Source of the DNA: Opitutia bacterium UBA6410
GTDB lineage: Bacteria > Verrucomicrobiota > Verrucomicrobiia > Opitutales > Intestinicryptomonadaceae
Assembly (NCBI GenBank): GCA_002437405.1
Contig: DJPO01000075.1
Coordinates: forward strand, 34,056-58,835
Direction of reading: 5' to 3'
DNA length: 24,780 nucleotides
Shown: piece after piece, positions 9,132 to 16,101 of the stretch
How positions within the stretch are numbered: the first letter of the stretch is position 1
How the letters are laid out: each line of letters opens with the position of its first letter
Notes under the pieces: generated by a model
Seen by the model: only the letters and a program-made list of their open reading frames with translations
Databases searched by the model: none
Told to the model about the DNA's origin: nothing
Made by a program: the position numbers and the translations under genes

Positions 9132-9159
9132 TTGAAAAATTAAAAGACGGATATAAAGT
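9132..9159 (+). promoter_or_regulatory. Candidate promoter of the small lipoprotein gene
   Basis: TTGAAA (9132-9137) and TAAAGT (9154-9159) are separated by 16 nt in an AT-rich stretch, 25 bp before the ATG. An alternative -10, TATAAA at 9152, gives a 14-nt spacer. Plausible but not strong, because A/T-rich sequence produces such matches by chance. Confidence 0.3.
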
Positions 9160-9184
9160 TTTTTCAGAAAGTCGAAAAAGACAA

Positions 9185-9523
9185 ATGAGCCTGTTAAAAC
9201 TAATATCCGTAGCAATTTTATCCGCCGCAGTGTGCGCCTGTTCGCCCGCACCGCGCATAAACGCCCAAAGCGAGGCGTCCGCAAAGGCGAGCATTCTAAA
9301 GCTCACCGAAAAAATGTCGCCCGAAGAGCTTGCGGAATTCAACAACGCAATTTACGGGATTATGGCGACAATCAAAAACGACATCGACCACTCTGACAAT
9401 CCCGACCGCCCGCTCGGCGAATGCGTCAACAAAATTATCGACGGAAAAACCGCCAAGGAAATTTTGATTCTCCACAAAAAGCTCTTGGAGCAAAAACGCT
9501 GCCCGCTCTGCGGCCGCAACTAA
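9185..9523 (+). CDS. Small putative lipoprotein with C-terminal CxxC
   Basis: A 112-aa protein. Residues 1-18 form a short signal peptide (SLLKLISVAILSAAV) leading to V-C-A-C, a usable lipobox with Cys19 as the lipidated residue. The mature part begins with a flexible SPAPRINAQSEAS, then an amphipathic helical domain (about 30-100: ASILKLTEKMSPEELAEFNN and following). The pattern 'SxxSxKxSIxKhxxxhxxxExxxFxxAhxxh' resembles the uncharacterised lipoprotein family I remember as DUF6694; this is a tentative match. The last residues CPLCGRN hold a CxxC pair that could bind metal or form a disulphide, odd for a lipoprotein of this type. It stands alone with no recognisable operon partner. Function unknown; likely anchored on the periplasmic side of a membrane. 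Confidence 0.75.
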   Translation: MSLLKLISVAILSAAVCACSPAPRINAQSEASAKASILKLTEKMSPEELAEFNNAIYGIMATIKNDIDHSDNPDRPLGECVNKIIDGKTAKEILILHKKLLEQKRCPLCGRN

Positions 9524-9682
9524 CGGCGAGGAGCTGGCGGAGGAGAGAGCGAACCGCCAATAGCGGCAAGATTCGGACTTCCAACGGGGGCAAACCGCGA
9601 AAAGTGCGCGAAATTCGACATAACGCGAATCGCCAAGAATAAAAGTGCGCTTTGCGTTTTTTTGGGCGCGAAGAGAAAAATA

Positions 9683-10393
9683 CTAACCGAGCAAAGCCGC
9701 GTCGGTATCGGCAATGCACCTGCCGAGCCAGTCGAGCATAAGAGCGTCGCGCTCCGCCTGCGAGAGCTTCCAATCGTCGGAATAAGCCCTCATTCGCCCG
9801 ACAAGCGAGCTTATGCAAAGCGCGCTGAATACCGACAGATTCATACTCTGGACAAACCCGCACATCGGCAGCGAAAACATAATGTCCGCCATTTCGTGCG
9901 CCGCCTCGGTAAGCCCCGTAAGCTCCGTGCCTATCATAACCGCAATAGGTCTGTCGACTGGCACTTGCGAAATATTGACCGCCCCTTCCCTCAAAGTGGA
10001 CGCGGCGAGCACATACCCGCGCTCTTTCAGCGACTTCAACGCCTTTCGGGTGTTGTCGAGGCATTCGGGGGTAATTTCCAGCTCGCGCGGTTCGTTTGCC
10101 CTGCGCCTGCGCGCGGTTTTCAGCGGAAACCTGTGAATGTCCAGCCATTTCGACGCGCCCATATCGACGTTGCGGCTGGGGATAAATTTGTTGCGGTTTT
10201 CGATTATATACGCCTCCTGCAAGCCGAAGGCGTCGCAACTGCGCAGCACCGCCGACGCGTTGTGCGACTGGTAAATGTCCTCCAAGACGACCGTCATTCT
10301 GCGCGTGCGCCACTGCAACGCCCTGCGCATTAGCTCAACGCGCTTGGGGCTCAGGCGGGCGCACAATTTTTCGATTTTCTCCGCGTCGGTCAT
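9683..10393 (-). CDS. trmH: tRNA (guanosine-2'-O)-methyltransferase TrmH (SpoU family)
   Basis: A 236-aa SPOUT methyltransferase, close in length to E. coli TrmH (229 aa), which methylates the ribose of G18 in the tRNA D-loop using SAM. All three SpoU motifs are present: motif 1 NASAVLRSCDAFG (45-57, Asn45 and Arg51), motif 2 IGTELTGLT (154-162) and motif 3 MCGFVQSMNLSVFSA (177-191), whose trefoil knot binds SAM. The N-terminal PKRVELMRRALQWRTRRM region and the IYQSHNASA context fit TrmH rather than rRNA methylases such as RlmB, though 23S rRNA specificity is not excluded. The start at 10393 makes an ATGA overlap with the upstream dus stop. It is the last gene of a three-gene minus-strand operon with another tRNA modification enzyme. 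Confidence 0.88.
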   Translation of the reverse strand: MTDAEKIEKLCARLSPKRVELMRRALQWRTRRMTVVLEDIYQSHNASAVLRSCDAFGLQEAYIIENRNKFIPSRNVDMGASKWLDIHRFPLKTARRRRANEPRELEITPECLDNTRKALKSLKERGYVLAASTLREGAVNISQVPVDRPIAVMIGTELTGLTEAAHEMADIMFSLPMCGFVQSMNLSVFSALCISSLVGRMRAYSDDWKLSQAERDALMLDWLGRCIADTDAALLG

Positions 10394-11418
10394 CTGTCTT
10401 CGTGATTGGGGCGCGAGCACACGCTCGCGTAGGGTTCGGTCGGGAACGGCTTGTCGGCATTTTCGCCGAGCATATAGGCATCGCAAACCGCCATCAGTTC
10501 GTCGACTCCTTTGGCGCGGCGCATTCGGCGCAGGAATTCGCCGTCGGGGTCGATTGCAGTTCCCACGAAATTCAGGAATTTTTTCATTCGCGAATCGGGA
10601 TAGCGCACGCCGCCCGCGAGCACGCTTTCGAGCAGGTCGCCGACATACCCGCGAACTTGCGAAAGCGTCGGAATCGGGATTGCGCGGGAATCTACCGCAG
10701 CGGCGATTTGCGAGAAAATCCACGGATTGCGCACTGCGTGCCTGCCGACCATAACGCCCGCGCACTTGGTTTCGTCGAGAACTTTAAGTGCTTTTGCGGC
10801 GGAAGTTATGTCGCCGTTTGCGATTACGGGTACGGGCGACATCTTGACTGCAAGCGCAATTTTCGAATAATCGCACTGCCCGCGATAAAGCTGTTTTACC
10901 GTTCTTGCGTGGATTGTGATGAAGTCGGGTTTACCCTCCAAAACGGTTTCAAAAAGCCCCTCGAATCCGTCGGTGTTGTCGAACCCAAGCCGCATTTTGA
11001 CGCTAAAGCACCCCGCCCAATTTTCGCGCATAACCCGCATAATCGAGCGGATTTTTTCTTTGTCCCGAAGCAGTCCGCCGCCGACGTTTTTGCGGTAGAC
11101 TTTCGGCGCGGGGCAACCCAAATTCAAGTCAAGCCACTTTATTGTTTCGTGCTTTGAAAGCTCTTTTATAGCCCGCAAAATGTGCGTTTCGTCCTCTCCG
11201 ATAAACTGGGCGCAAACTGGGCGCGAGGCGGGACGCGAAAGCACCGCGCGCAAAACCGAACTGTCCAGCTCGAAATATTCGTGTATCCTGAAATATTCGG
11301 CTATATAAAAATCGGGCGCGCCGCGCTGGGCGACGATTCGCATAAAATCCGCGTCGGTAATATCCTGCATCGGCGCGAGCGCGGTTGCTGGGCGCGAGGT
11401 ATCGAACGGCAAAAGCAT
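10390..11418 (-). CDS. dus: tRNA dihydrouridine synthase
   Basis: A 342-aa FMN-dependent enzyme reducing uridine to dihydrouridine in the tRNA D-loop. The family signature is strong: ALAPMQDITDADFMRI (13-28), LNLGCPAPKVYRKNVGGG (98-115) with catalytic Cys102, the FMN-contacting VKMRLGF (140-146), HARTVKQLYRG (170-180), NGDI (201-204) and GVMVGRHAVRNPWIF (221-235). A helical tRNA-binding domain follows (about 250-320). The subfamily (DusA, B or C) is not certain; the sequence is not a close DusA match. The ATG overlaps the upstream stop by one base (TAATG) and the stop overlaps trmH by ATGA, so the three genes are translationally linked. Confidence 0.92.
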   Translation of the reverse strand: MLLPFDTSRPATALAPMQDITDADFMRIVAQRGAPDFYIAEYFRIHEYFELDSSVLRAVLSRPASRPVCAQFIGEDETHILRAIKELSKHETIKWLDLNLGCPAPKVYRKNVGGGLLRDKEKIRSIMRVMRENWAGCFSVKMRLGFDNTDGFEGLFETVLEGKPDFITIHARTVKQLYRGQCDYSKIALAVKMSPVPVIANGDITSAAKALKVLDETKCAGVMVGRHAVRNPWIFSQIAAAVDSRAIPIPTLSQVRGYVGDLLESVLAGGVRYPDSRMKKFLNFVGTAIDPDGEFLRRMRRAKGVDELMAVCDAYMLGENADKPFPTEPYASVCSRPNHEDR

Positions 11419-11855
11419 TAAATGTCCCCGCGCAATTTTTTCAAAGCGTCGGATACGTCGGGCAGCGCTGCGAGCACCGACGATTCGATGAGAATCGGCG
11501 CGTCGGCGCGCATTGCCAATGTGAGCGTATCGCTGGGACGGCCGTCGACTTCGACGATTTTCTCGCCGAGTTCGTTTGCCATTTTTACCGTAATGCGCGT
11601 AAAGAAAGTCCCGTTATCGACGTGGTAAATTACGACGTTCGATATTTTGCAGTCAAGCCCGTCGAGCATCTGCATAACGAATTCGTGCGTCAGCGGACGC
11701 TCCGAAGTAAGCTTGTCGTACGCCGCCTGCATTGTCGCGCCCCTGCTTCTGTCGACGTACACGACGAACGTTTTCCCTCCCGCGGAAAGAAAAACCGCAT
11801 AACCGTACGGAGTCGGGCAAATATCGGAGACAACAGCTTTAACCAAGTCGTTCAT
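11418..11855 (-). CDS. Bifunctional nuclease (DUF151/BFN) domain protein
   Basis: A 145-aa single-domain protein of the BFN/DUF151 family. Hallmarks are RPLTHEFV (53-60), an FFTRITVK strand (84-91) and VDGRPSDTLTLAMRADAPI (103-121), the family's most conserved block. Plant and archaeal members have been reported to have DNase/RNase activity, but for bacterial ones the function is poorly established, so 'nuclease' is a family label rather than a demonstrated role. It heads the operon with dus and trmH, hinting at an RNA-related task. The start at 11855 fits the family N-terminus (MNDLVKAVVSDI); a longer start would add 14 unconserved residues. No Shine-Dalgarno is seen. Confidence 0.85.
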   Translation of the reverse strand: MNDLVKAVVSDICPTPYGYAVFLSAGGKTFVVYVDRSRGATMQAAYDKLTSERPLTHEFVMQMLDGLDCKISNVVIYHVDNGTFFTRITVKMANELGEKIVEVDGRPSDTLTLAMRADAPILIESSVLAALPDVSDALKKLRGDI

Positions 11856-11949
11856 TATGAAACGGGAATTTTCGCGCCGCCTGCAAAACGGCGACACTCG
11901 TTTTATCGTAAAATTGCGCCCCGCTTAAAGAGTGCGGAGTGCAGCAATT

Positions 11950-11984
11950 AAAAAAATTCCGACTCCGTATTGCGGGAGTCGGAA
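11950..11984 (-). terminator. Intrinsic terminator of rpsT
   Basis: A perfect 10-bp stem (11957-11966 with 11975-11984) closes an 8-base loop. On the minus strand it is followed by seven T residues (11956 down to 11950). It starts 24 bp after the rpsT stop and insulates rpsT from the bfn-dus-trmH operon. Confidence 0.92.
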
Positions 11985-12008
11985 ATCGGAAAAGCAATAT
12001 TCGCCTAA

Positions 12009-12263
12009 TTACTTGGCTGCCTTGACCTTGCCCGCAATCTTGCTCTTTACGCGAGCGACCTTGTTGGGGTGGACGATACCGCTCTTGACGGCCTTGTCCA
12101 TGGCGGAAGCCAAGTCGCTGCCTGCCGCCTTGATGGCTTCGGCGTCGGTTGCGGCTTCAAACTTTTTAGCCAATGTCTTGATGCGGCTGGTTGCCGCGCG
12201 GTTGCGTTCTGTGCGAGCCGCCGTTCTGCGGATGTCTTTTTTAGATGATTGATTGTTTGCCAT
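12009..12263 (-). CDS. rpsT: 30S ribosomal protein S20
   Basis: An 84-aa, Lys/Ala/Arg-rich protein matching the S20 family along its whole length: the N-terminus MANNQSSKKDIRRTAARTER, the central RAATSRIKTLAKKFEAA and the C-terminal HPNKVARVKSKIAGKVKAAK. S20 binds 16S rRNA early in small-subunit assembly as a three-helix bundle. It is monocistronic, with a candidate promoter about 100 bp upstream and a strong terminator downstream. A leader of about 90 nt would precede the ATG, which has no Shine-Dalgarno; in E. coli rpsT is translationally autoregulated, and that remains possible here but is not shown. Confidence 0.98.
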   Translation of the reverse strand: MANNQSSKKDIRRTAARTERNRAATSRIKTLAKKFEAATDAEAIKAAGSDLASAMDKAVKSGIVHPNKVARVKSKIAGKVKAAK

Positions 12264-12359
12264 ATCAGTATTTTAAAAGATTTTTGTTTTCGGGGCGACT
12301 CCCGCATAAATTGCGTGTTTTAAGGGAAGCGGAAACTCCGAATTTATTTTGAATATGAG

Positions 12360-12388
12360 ATAAAAGACATTTGTCGGGGAAATGGCAA
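12360..12388 (-). promoter_or_regulatory. Candidate promoter of rpsT
   Basis: On the minus strand TTGCCA (12383-12388) and TTTTAT (12360-12365) are exactly 17 nt apart. A start near 12353 would give a leader of about 90 nt. It sits just beyond the hairpin region that ends the pseudopilin operon, which fits a terminator followed by a new promoter. Confidence 0.4.
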
Positions 12389-12389
12389 C

Positions 12390-12450
12390 AAAAAATTGCC
12401 GAATTCGGACATTTTTTTACCGCGCGTCGCAAGACGCACGGCAAAAAATT
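12390..12450 (-). terminator. Tandem hairpins at 3' end of the pseudopilin operon
   Basis: Immediately after the stop codon of the 162-aa gene, the minus-strand RNA can form a 16-bp stem (12433-12448 with 12413-12428, loop TTGC) whose two imperfections are G-U wobbles only on the minus strand. It is unusual in having U residues on the 5' arm and A residues on the 3' arm. A second, weaker hairpin follows (CCG AATT CGG at 12399-12408 plus an A-tract/T-tract stem) and ends in six T residues (12395-12390). Together they probably terminate or protect the mRNA; a classic terminator is only partly matched. Confidence 0.45.
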
Positions 12451-12937
12451 ATTGACCGAAGCCCAACGCTTCCTGCAACTTTTGCTGGAAGACGGGTATG
12501 TCCTGCTGCGGCGGCGTGTACCCCTCGGTTTCGGGGTTCAAGCCGAGTCGGCCTGTGTTGTCGAGAATCCATTCCGCGCGCCCGCCGTCGGAGAAGACGA
12601 CATTGCCGCTCATCATCGACCCCGGGCGTTGAATCGGGCTTACCGAAACGCTCACTTCGCCCGAAATCGGGGCGTCGGAAGCAGGATTCGCCTCGGCGGT
12701 CGGGATTTCCGCGCCGCCCGCCGCGCCACCCTGCGGAGCGTCGGGAGCTACGGAAGCCTGCTGTTGTTCGGCGGCGGAGGGAATTTCCGCACCGATGTCG
12801 TCGATTAAAAAGCGCACGTCCATATAGAGCATATCGACGCCGAATTCCGACGAAATCAGTTTCTGGATTTCCGAAACGCTTTTGCCTTCGTCAACCCACT
12901 TTTTTACCGTCTGTTTTTGTTGGTCGTTAAGATTCAT
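12449..12937 (-). CDS. Hypothetical protein, last gene of pseudopilin operon
   Basis: A 162-aa soluble protein of unknown function with no signal peptide or membrane segment. Residues 1-50 look helical and HTH-like (QTVKKWVDEGKSVSEIQKLI, then EFGVDMLYMDVRFLIDDI), reminiscent of a small DNA-binding or oligomerisation unit. Residues about 51-95 are a Pro/Ala/Gln/Glu-rich linker. Residues 100-162 form a second conserved-looking block (SGNVVFSDGGRAEWILDNTG, GYTPPQQDIPVFQQKLQEAL). From memory, similar two-part proteins occur in other Verrucomicrobia, but I cannot verify this. It begins 8 bp after the stop of the GspJ-like gene and is surely co-transcribed with the pseudopilins, so a role in their assembly or control is an inference from position only. 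Confidence 0.8.
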   Translation of the reverse strand: MNLNDQQKQTVKKWVDEGKSVSEIQKLISSEFGVDMLYMDVRFLIDDIGAEIPSAAEQQQASVAPDAPQGGAAGGAEIPTAEANPASDAPISGEVSVSVSPIQRPGSMMSGNVVFSDGGRAEWILDNTGRLGLNPETEGYTPPQQDIPVFQQKLQEALGFGQ

Positions 12938-12945
12938 ATAATAGA

Positions 12946-14085
12946 TTAATCGACAGGTTCGGACATAAATATAATGCGGCGCGAAACCGTATTGCCGTAT
13001 GCCTGAACGAGGCTCTTGAACTTCTCGAGCGAAAGATTTTGGGATTTCATCAGCGCGCGCATTTCCTTTGCGCCTGCGTCGGAAATGAACGTCATTGAAA
13101 TGTCGGCGTATGCCAAATTTCCGTTTTCGATTTCAGAGGGCGAAACCGCTTCCCTGCCTCCGCCCGTTCCGTAGGAATAGAGCGCGGACTCAACGAGAAT
13201 CTTTTTGCCGACGGCAAACGGGACTCCCGGGGGAATGAAGGCGATTTTCTTTCTGGGAATGTCGGAATCGGGCGCGTAGGACGGGTTGTCGTAGGAGACG
13301 GCAAAGCGCACCCTAAAGTCCACGAGATTCATCACGAGCAGATTTTCGGGCGCGAGCGTCCACGTCTTCAAGTCCTGCGAGGGCTGTTCGACGCCGTTTT
13401 CGTCGATTACCGTGCAACGCTGTGACCAAAGATTGTTTTGGAGGGCGTATTGGTAGTCTTCGGTTTCGGCGGAACCCTGCTTTTCCGCGCCCATGGCTTC
13501 GAGCACCGTCGAATTGGGGTCGATTACAGCGCGGTAGAGACCGTAGAACGCGTTGTATTGGCTTGCGTTCGAAGTTTCGTCGCCCGCGCCCTGCATGAAC
13601 GGACTTTTCACGCAAAGCTGGTATTTTATCGCGCAGACGCTGCCCGCAATCGGGATTGCGCTCGCGGCGTCCGCCGTCGCCGCCGAGAGATTGTCGCGGG
13701 TATAGCGGGGGCGCAGGGTGGTCGGGGAATAGAACATAATTTCGGGCGGACGCAGGGGATTTTCGTCAAATTCGCCCTCGCCCGTGAGCATTCCGACATT
13801 CTGCGGATAGGCGACTTCCAGCCACGCGCCGCCGTCCTTTTTTATCACAAGGCTTTCCATGTCGTCCTGCATAATCCTGCCGACGACGCCCGAGTCGAAA
13901 TACGTCTGCATCTGGCCGCTCGAGCGGTTCCAAGTGTTGATAATCGCCGAAGTTACATAGAGCACCGCAACGACAATCATACTCATAATCGCCGTAGCCG
14001 CGAGAATTTCGACGAGCGTAAAGCCCGCCGCCGCCCGCGGTTTGCGGACTAAACCCGATTTGCGCTTTTCTTGAAAATCCTTCAT
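12946..14085 (-). CDS. Prepilin-like protein, GspJ-like minor pseudopilin
   Basis: A 379-aa type IV pilin-like protein. A 21-residue positively charged leader (KRKSGLVRKPRAAAG) precedes the prepilin peptidase site G21|FTLVE, with the conserved Glu at mature position 5 and a hydrophobic helix to about residue 50. The large C-terminal domain has no motif I recognise beyond the pilin fold. Position (last pilin gene of five), the long size and the start of the mature helix (EILAATAIMSMIVVAVLYV) resemble GspJ, a pseudopilus-tip subunit of type II secretion; the Verru_Chthon cassette proteins known from Verrucomicrobia are an alternative home. It follows the GspI-like gene after 4 bp and precedes the 162-aa gene by 8 bp. 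The exported substrate is unknown. Confidence 0.82.
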   Translation of the reverse strand: MKDFQEKRKSGLVRKPRAAAGFTLVEILAATAIMSMIVVAVLYVTSAIINTWNRSSGQMQTYFDSGVVGRIMQDDMESLVIKKDGGAWLEVAYPQNVGMLTGEGEFDENPLRPPEIMFYSPTTLRPRYTRDNLSAATADAASAIPIAGSVCAIKYQLCVKSPFMQGAGDETSNASQYNAFYGLYRAVIDPNSTVLEAMGAEKQGSAETEDYQYALQNNLWSQRCTVIDENGVEQPSQDLKTWTLAPENLLVMNLVDFRVRFAVSYDNPSYAPDSDIPRKKIAFIPPGVPFAVGKKILVESALYSYGTGGGREAVSPSEIENGNLAYADISMTFISDAGAKEMRALMKSQNLSLEKFKSLVQAYGNTVSRRIIFMSEPVD

Positions 14086-14089
14086 AATG

Positions 14090-14713
14090 TTATCGCATTT
14101 TGATGATTACGTCGTCGTAAACGCGCCTTTGGACATTTACGGATTCCTCGCCCGCATTCGGGATTATGTCGTCGCGCGGATCTGCGAGGATTTCGACTTT
14201 TATCGGAAGATACGAAGCCCCGTACATTTCCGCCGACCCGGGCAAAGTCCCGCCCGCGTATTCGGACGAACCGCCGAGCTCGACTTTTTCGCCGACGAGC
14301 CCCTCTTGATAAAGAGTGAGCAGCACTCTGTAAACTTCGCCCTCGGAACGCTTGAGCCTGTCGTTGTCCGGCGGCATGCCCGACAGCGCGCCAGCCTGCT
14401 CCGACGAGCACGTTACGAGGCTCGAGTTGTCGGGGTCTTCGGGATTTTGGTATTCGTCCCAGAAGTAGATGATGTGCGGGTTTGCTGGGTTCTGCACCCA
14501 GGAGTAGACGGTCTCGAAATTCTTTTCCTTCAAAGTTGTTTCGAGGTTTGCGATGAGCGAAACCGCCTTGTTTTGTTGGCGGATTTGGTTGATGTTCGCC
14601 GTGATTGCCGAAAGCAACCCAATCATCGAGGAAATCGCGATAGCCATTACCCCGACAGCCAGCATAACTTCGACGAGTGTAAAGCCGCCGCGTTTTTTCA
14701 AAGATTTTCTCAT
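14090..14713 (-). CDS. Prepilin-like protein, GspI-like minor pseudopilin
   Basis: A 207-aa protein with leader MRKSLKKRGG, cleavage site G10|FTLVE (Glu15 = mature E5) and a hydrophobic helix VMLAVGVMAIAISSMIGLLS. The conserved FTLVEVMLAV with a following helix that continues into QQNKAVSLIANLETTLKE is typical of GspI. The remainder is a small soluble domain (about 60-207) with no catalytic motif. Its start overlaps the stop of the upstream gene as ATGA, and a GGAGG lies 10 nt before it, so this start is well supported. It is the fourth of five pilin-like genes. Confidence 0.82.
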   Translation of the reverse strand: MRKSLKKRGGFTLVEVMLAVGVMAIAISSMIGLLSAITANINQIRQQNKAVSLIANLETTLKEKNFETVYSWVQNPANPHIIYFWDEYQNPEDPDNSSLVTCSSEQAGALSGMPPDNDRLKRSEGEVYRVLLTLYQEGLVGEKVELGGSSEYAGGTLPGSAEMYGASYLPIKVEILADPRDDIIPNAGEESVNVQRRVYDDVIIKMR

Positions 14714-15414
14714 TTTATGGTTTCCTCCATTTCGCCGTAGTCGGTGAACGGAATTGTGTTGCCAATGCGCCTGACGACAAATCCCATTTGGTTGTAGACA
14801 CTGTCGATAAGCAGCGTGCCCTTGGGGTTCATATTGCCCGTCGCAAGCATAACGTACGCGCCAGGGTTCATCGAGAGACCGTCGGCGGAGAACTGGTATG
14901 CGTACCAATCGCCGTTGCCCTCGGAGACCGAAAGCGGAACCATCGACGGGAACTCGCTAATGCCGACGCGGTTGAAGACGCCCGTGTAGCCGTTGTTGAA
15001 CGTGCTCTTGAAAACGTCGGATTCGTTGACGCCGTTGGGGACTTTGACGGTCGAAGAGAATTCGCCCGCGGGCGGGACGAAAAACACGCCTTCGGGGAGC
15101 ATTACGCCGCGGTTGAGTGCAACCCAGCCCTTTTCGAGTCCGTCGGCGTCCTTTACCTTGTAGATTACGCCGACTTGCCTGAATTTGCGGGCAATGTCCT
15201 TGCCGCGGTAGATGATAACGCGCGTATCCGCCTGACGCTTCACCGCGTTGATGCGGGCTTCGTGGAAGGCGGTCATCATGGTTCTGTTCGCAGCGTAGAT
15301 GGGCTGCGTGGAGTCCTTCATATTCAGCATCGAAATCCCCGTGGACAATATGGCGATAATGCCGATGACCACGAGCATTTCGATGAGTGTAAAAGCGGGT
15401 CTGGAATTTCGCAT
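14710..15414 (-). CDS. Prepilin-like protein, GspH/FimT-like minor pseudopilin
   Basis: A 234-aa protein with a very short leader MRNSRPA, mature FTLIEMLVVIGIIAILSTG, and Glu12 at mature position 5. The residue before the cleavage site is Ala7 instead of the usual Gly. After the helix, the segment ANRTMMTAFHEARINAVKRQ matches the 'hxxAhxxARxxAhxxx' pattern of GspH/FimT minor pilins. The C-terminal domain is beta-rich (RVIIYRGKD, GVFFVPPAGEF, AYVMLATGNMNPKGTLLID), as expected. It sits between the GspG-like and GspI-like genes, the place GspH occupies in type II secretion operons. No Shine-Dalgarno is visible and a 12-bp gap separates it from the preceding gene. Confidence 0.82.
   Translation of the reverse strand: MRNSRPAFTLIEMLVVIGIIAILSTGISMLNMKDSTQPIYAANRTMMTAFHEARINAVKRQADTRVIIYRGKDIARKFRQVGVIYKVKDADGLEKGWVALNRGVMLPEGVFFVPPAGEFSSTVKVPNGVNESDVFKSTFNNGYTGVFNRVGISEFPSMVPLSVSEGNGDWYAYQFSADGLSMNPGAYVMLATGNMNPKGTLLIDSVYNQMGFVVRRIGNTIPFTDYGEMEETIK
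14724..14728 (-). promoter_or_regulatory. Ribosome binding site of the GspI-like gene
   Basis: GGAGG on the minus strand, 10 nt before the ATG at 14713 and inside the final codons of the GspH-like gene. It is one of the few clear Shine-Dalgarno sites in the window. Confidence 0.7.
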
Positions 15415-15426
15415 AGCCGAAAATTA

Positions 15427-16047
15427 TTACCAAGAGAATATGTCTTCCGCGCCGTATTCAGCCTTGGAGCTCATACCGTCCTTGTGGAGGGTAAAGACAA
15501 TCGCGCGCGCGCGGAGTCCGCGTTCTGGGTTGGGGATAAGTTCGCCCAATTCGTCGGCGGAGATGCCGTCGGTCGCGGTCGGGAAGCCCTGCTTGATGAA
15601 ACCGTCGCCGTCCGCATCGACGCAAATGTAGATGTTGGGGTTGCCGAAGCCGTCCACGATTTTCCACTTCTTGTGGAGCTTGACAAGCTGGGAGTCATTA
15701 AATTCGAGGAACTTGCTGCCCTTGCGGTTGTATTCGGCTCTGTCGGGTTGGGAGAGTCTGTTGCCGTCGCAGTCCGAACCAGTAATCGCCTTGACAAAAT
15801 ATTCGGCGTTGCTGCCGTCGTTGAGGTTGATGCGGTCGCGCGTGGTGAGGAACGTGGGAAAGTACCCGTACTCGTCGCGGTAGCGTTCGAGCGAATTTAC
15901 CATATTGGAAAACAACGCCTTGGAGGTCGTTTTGACGGCGTTCTTTTGTGCGTTGGAAATCATCGGCGTGAGCAAACCGACGAGTACGCCGATTATCGCG
16001 ATGACAATCATCAATTCGACGAGTGTAAAACCTTTTTTGGATTTCAT
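15427..16047 (-). CDS. Prepilin-like protein, GspG-like pseudopilin
   Basis: A 206-aa protein with a canonical leader MKSKKG and mature FTLVELMIVIAIIGVLVGLL (cleavage G6|F7, Glu11 = E5). The stretch ALFSNMVNSLERYRDEYGYFPT (45-65) is the GspG-type alpha-helix followed by the Tyr-x-Phe-Pro turn. DGFGNPNIYICVDADGDGF (132-150) corresponds to the 'W/FGNPY' core of major pseudopilins and adds an acidic D-x-D-x-D-G loop that could bind calcium, as GspG does. Second of five pilin-like genes; it and its upstream neighbour look like a divergent GspG pair. Confidence 0.85.
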   Translation of the reverse strand: MKSKKGFTLVELMIVIAIIGVLVGLLTPMISNAQKNAVKTTSKALFSNMVNSLERYRDEYGYFPTFLTTRDRINLNDGSNAEYFVKAITGSDCDGNRLSQPDRAEYNRKGSKFLEFNDSQLVKLHKKWKIVDGFGNPNIYICVDADGDGFIKQGFPTATDGISADELGELIPNPERGLRARAIVFTLHKDGMSSKAEYGAEDIFSW

Positions 16048-16101
16048 ATTATATAGAGAGATTTGGGGGTTAGTAGATAAATTCGGCTAAAAGGGGAAAA
16101 A

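Noticed and set aside
9601..9651. Direct repeat AAAAGTGCGC (9601-9610 and 9642-9651) and weak stems in the gap between the lipoprotein gene and trmH
   Set aside because: The repeat is only 10 bp and the stems (such as TGGCGG/CCGCCA at 9535-9559) lack a T-tract, so I could not support a terminator or mobile element in this 159-bp gap.
10394..10765. N-terminal extension of the trmH frame upstream of 10393
   Set aside because: Arg-rich, unlike the family, and lies inside dus; the ATGA overlap and family N-terminus support the start at 10393.
16048..16053. Perfect TATAAT directly before the ATG of the second GspG-like gene
   Set aside because: It abuts the start codon, so transcription would begin inside the gene, and no matching -35 is at a suitable distance; probably chance in an AT-rich gap.
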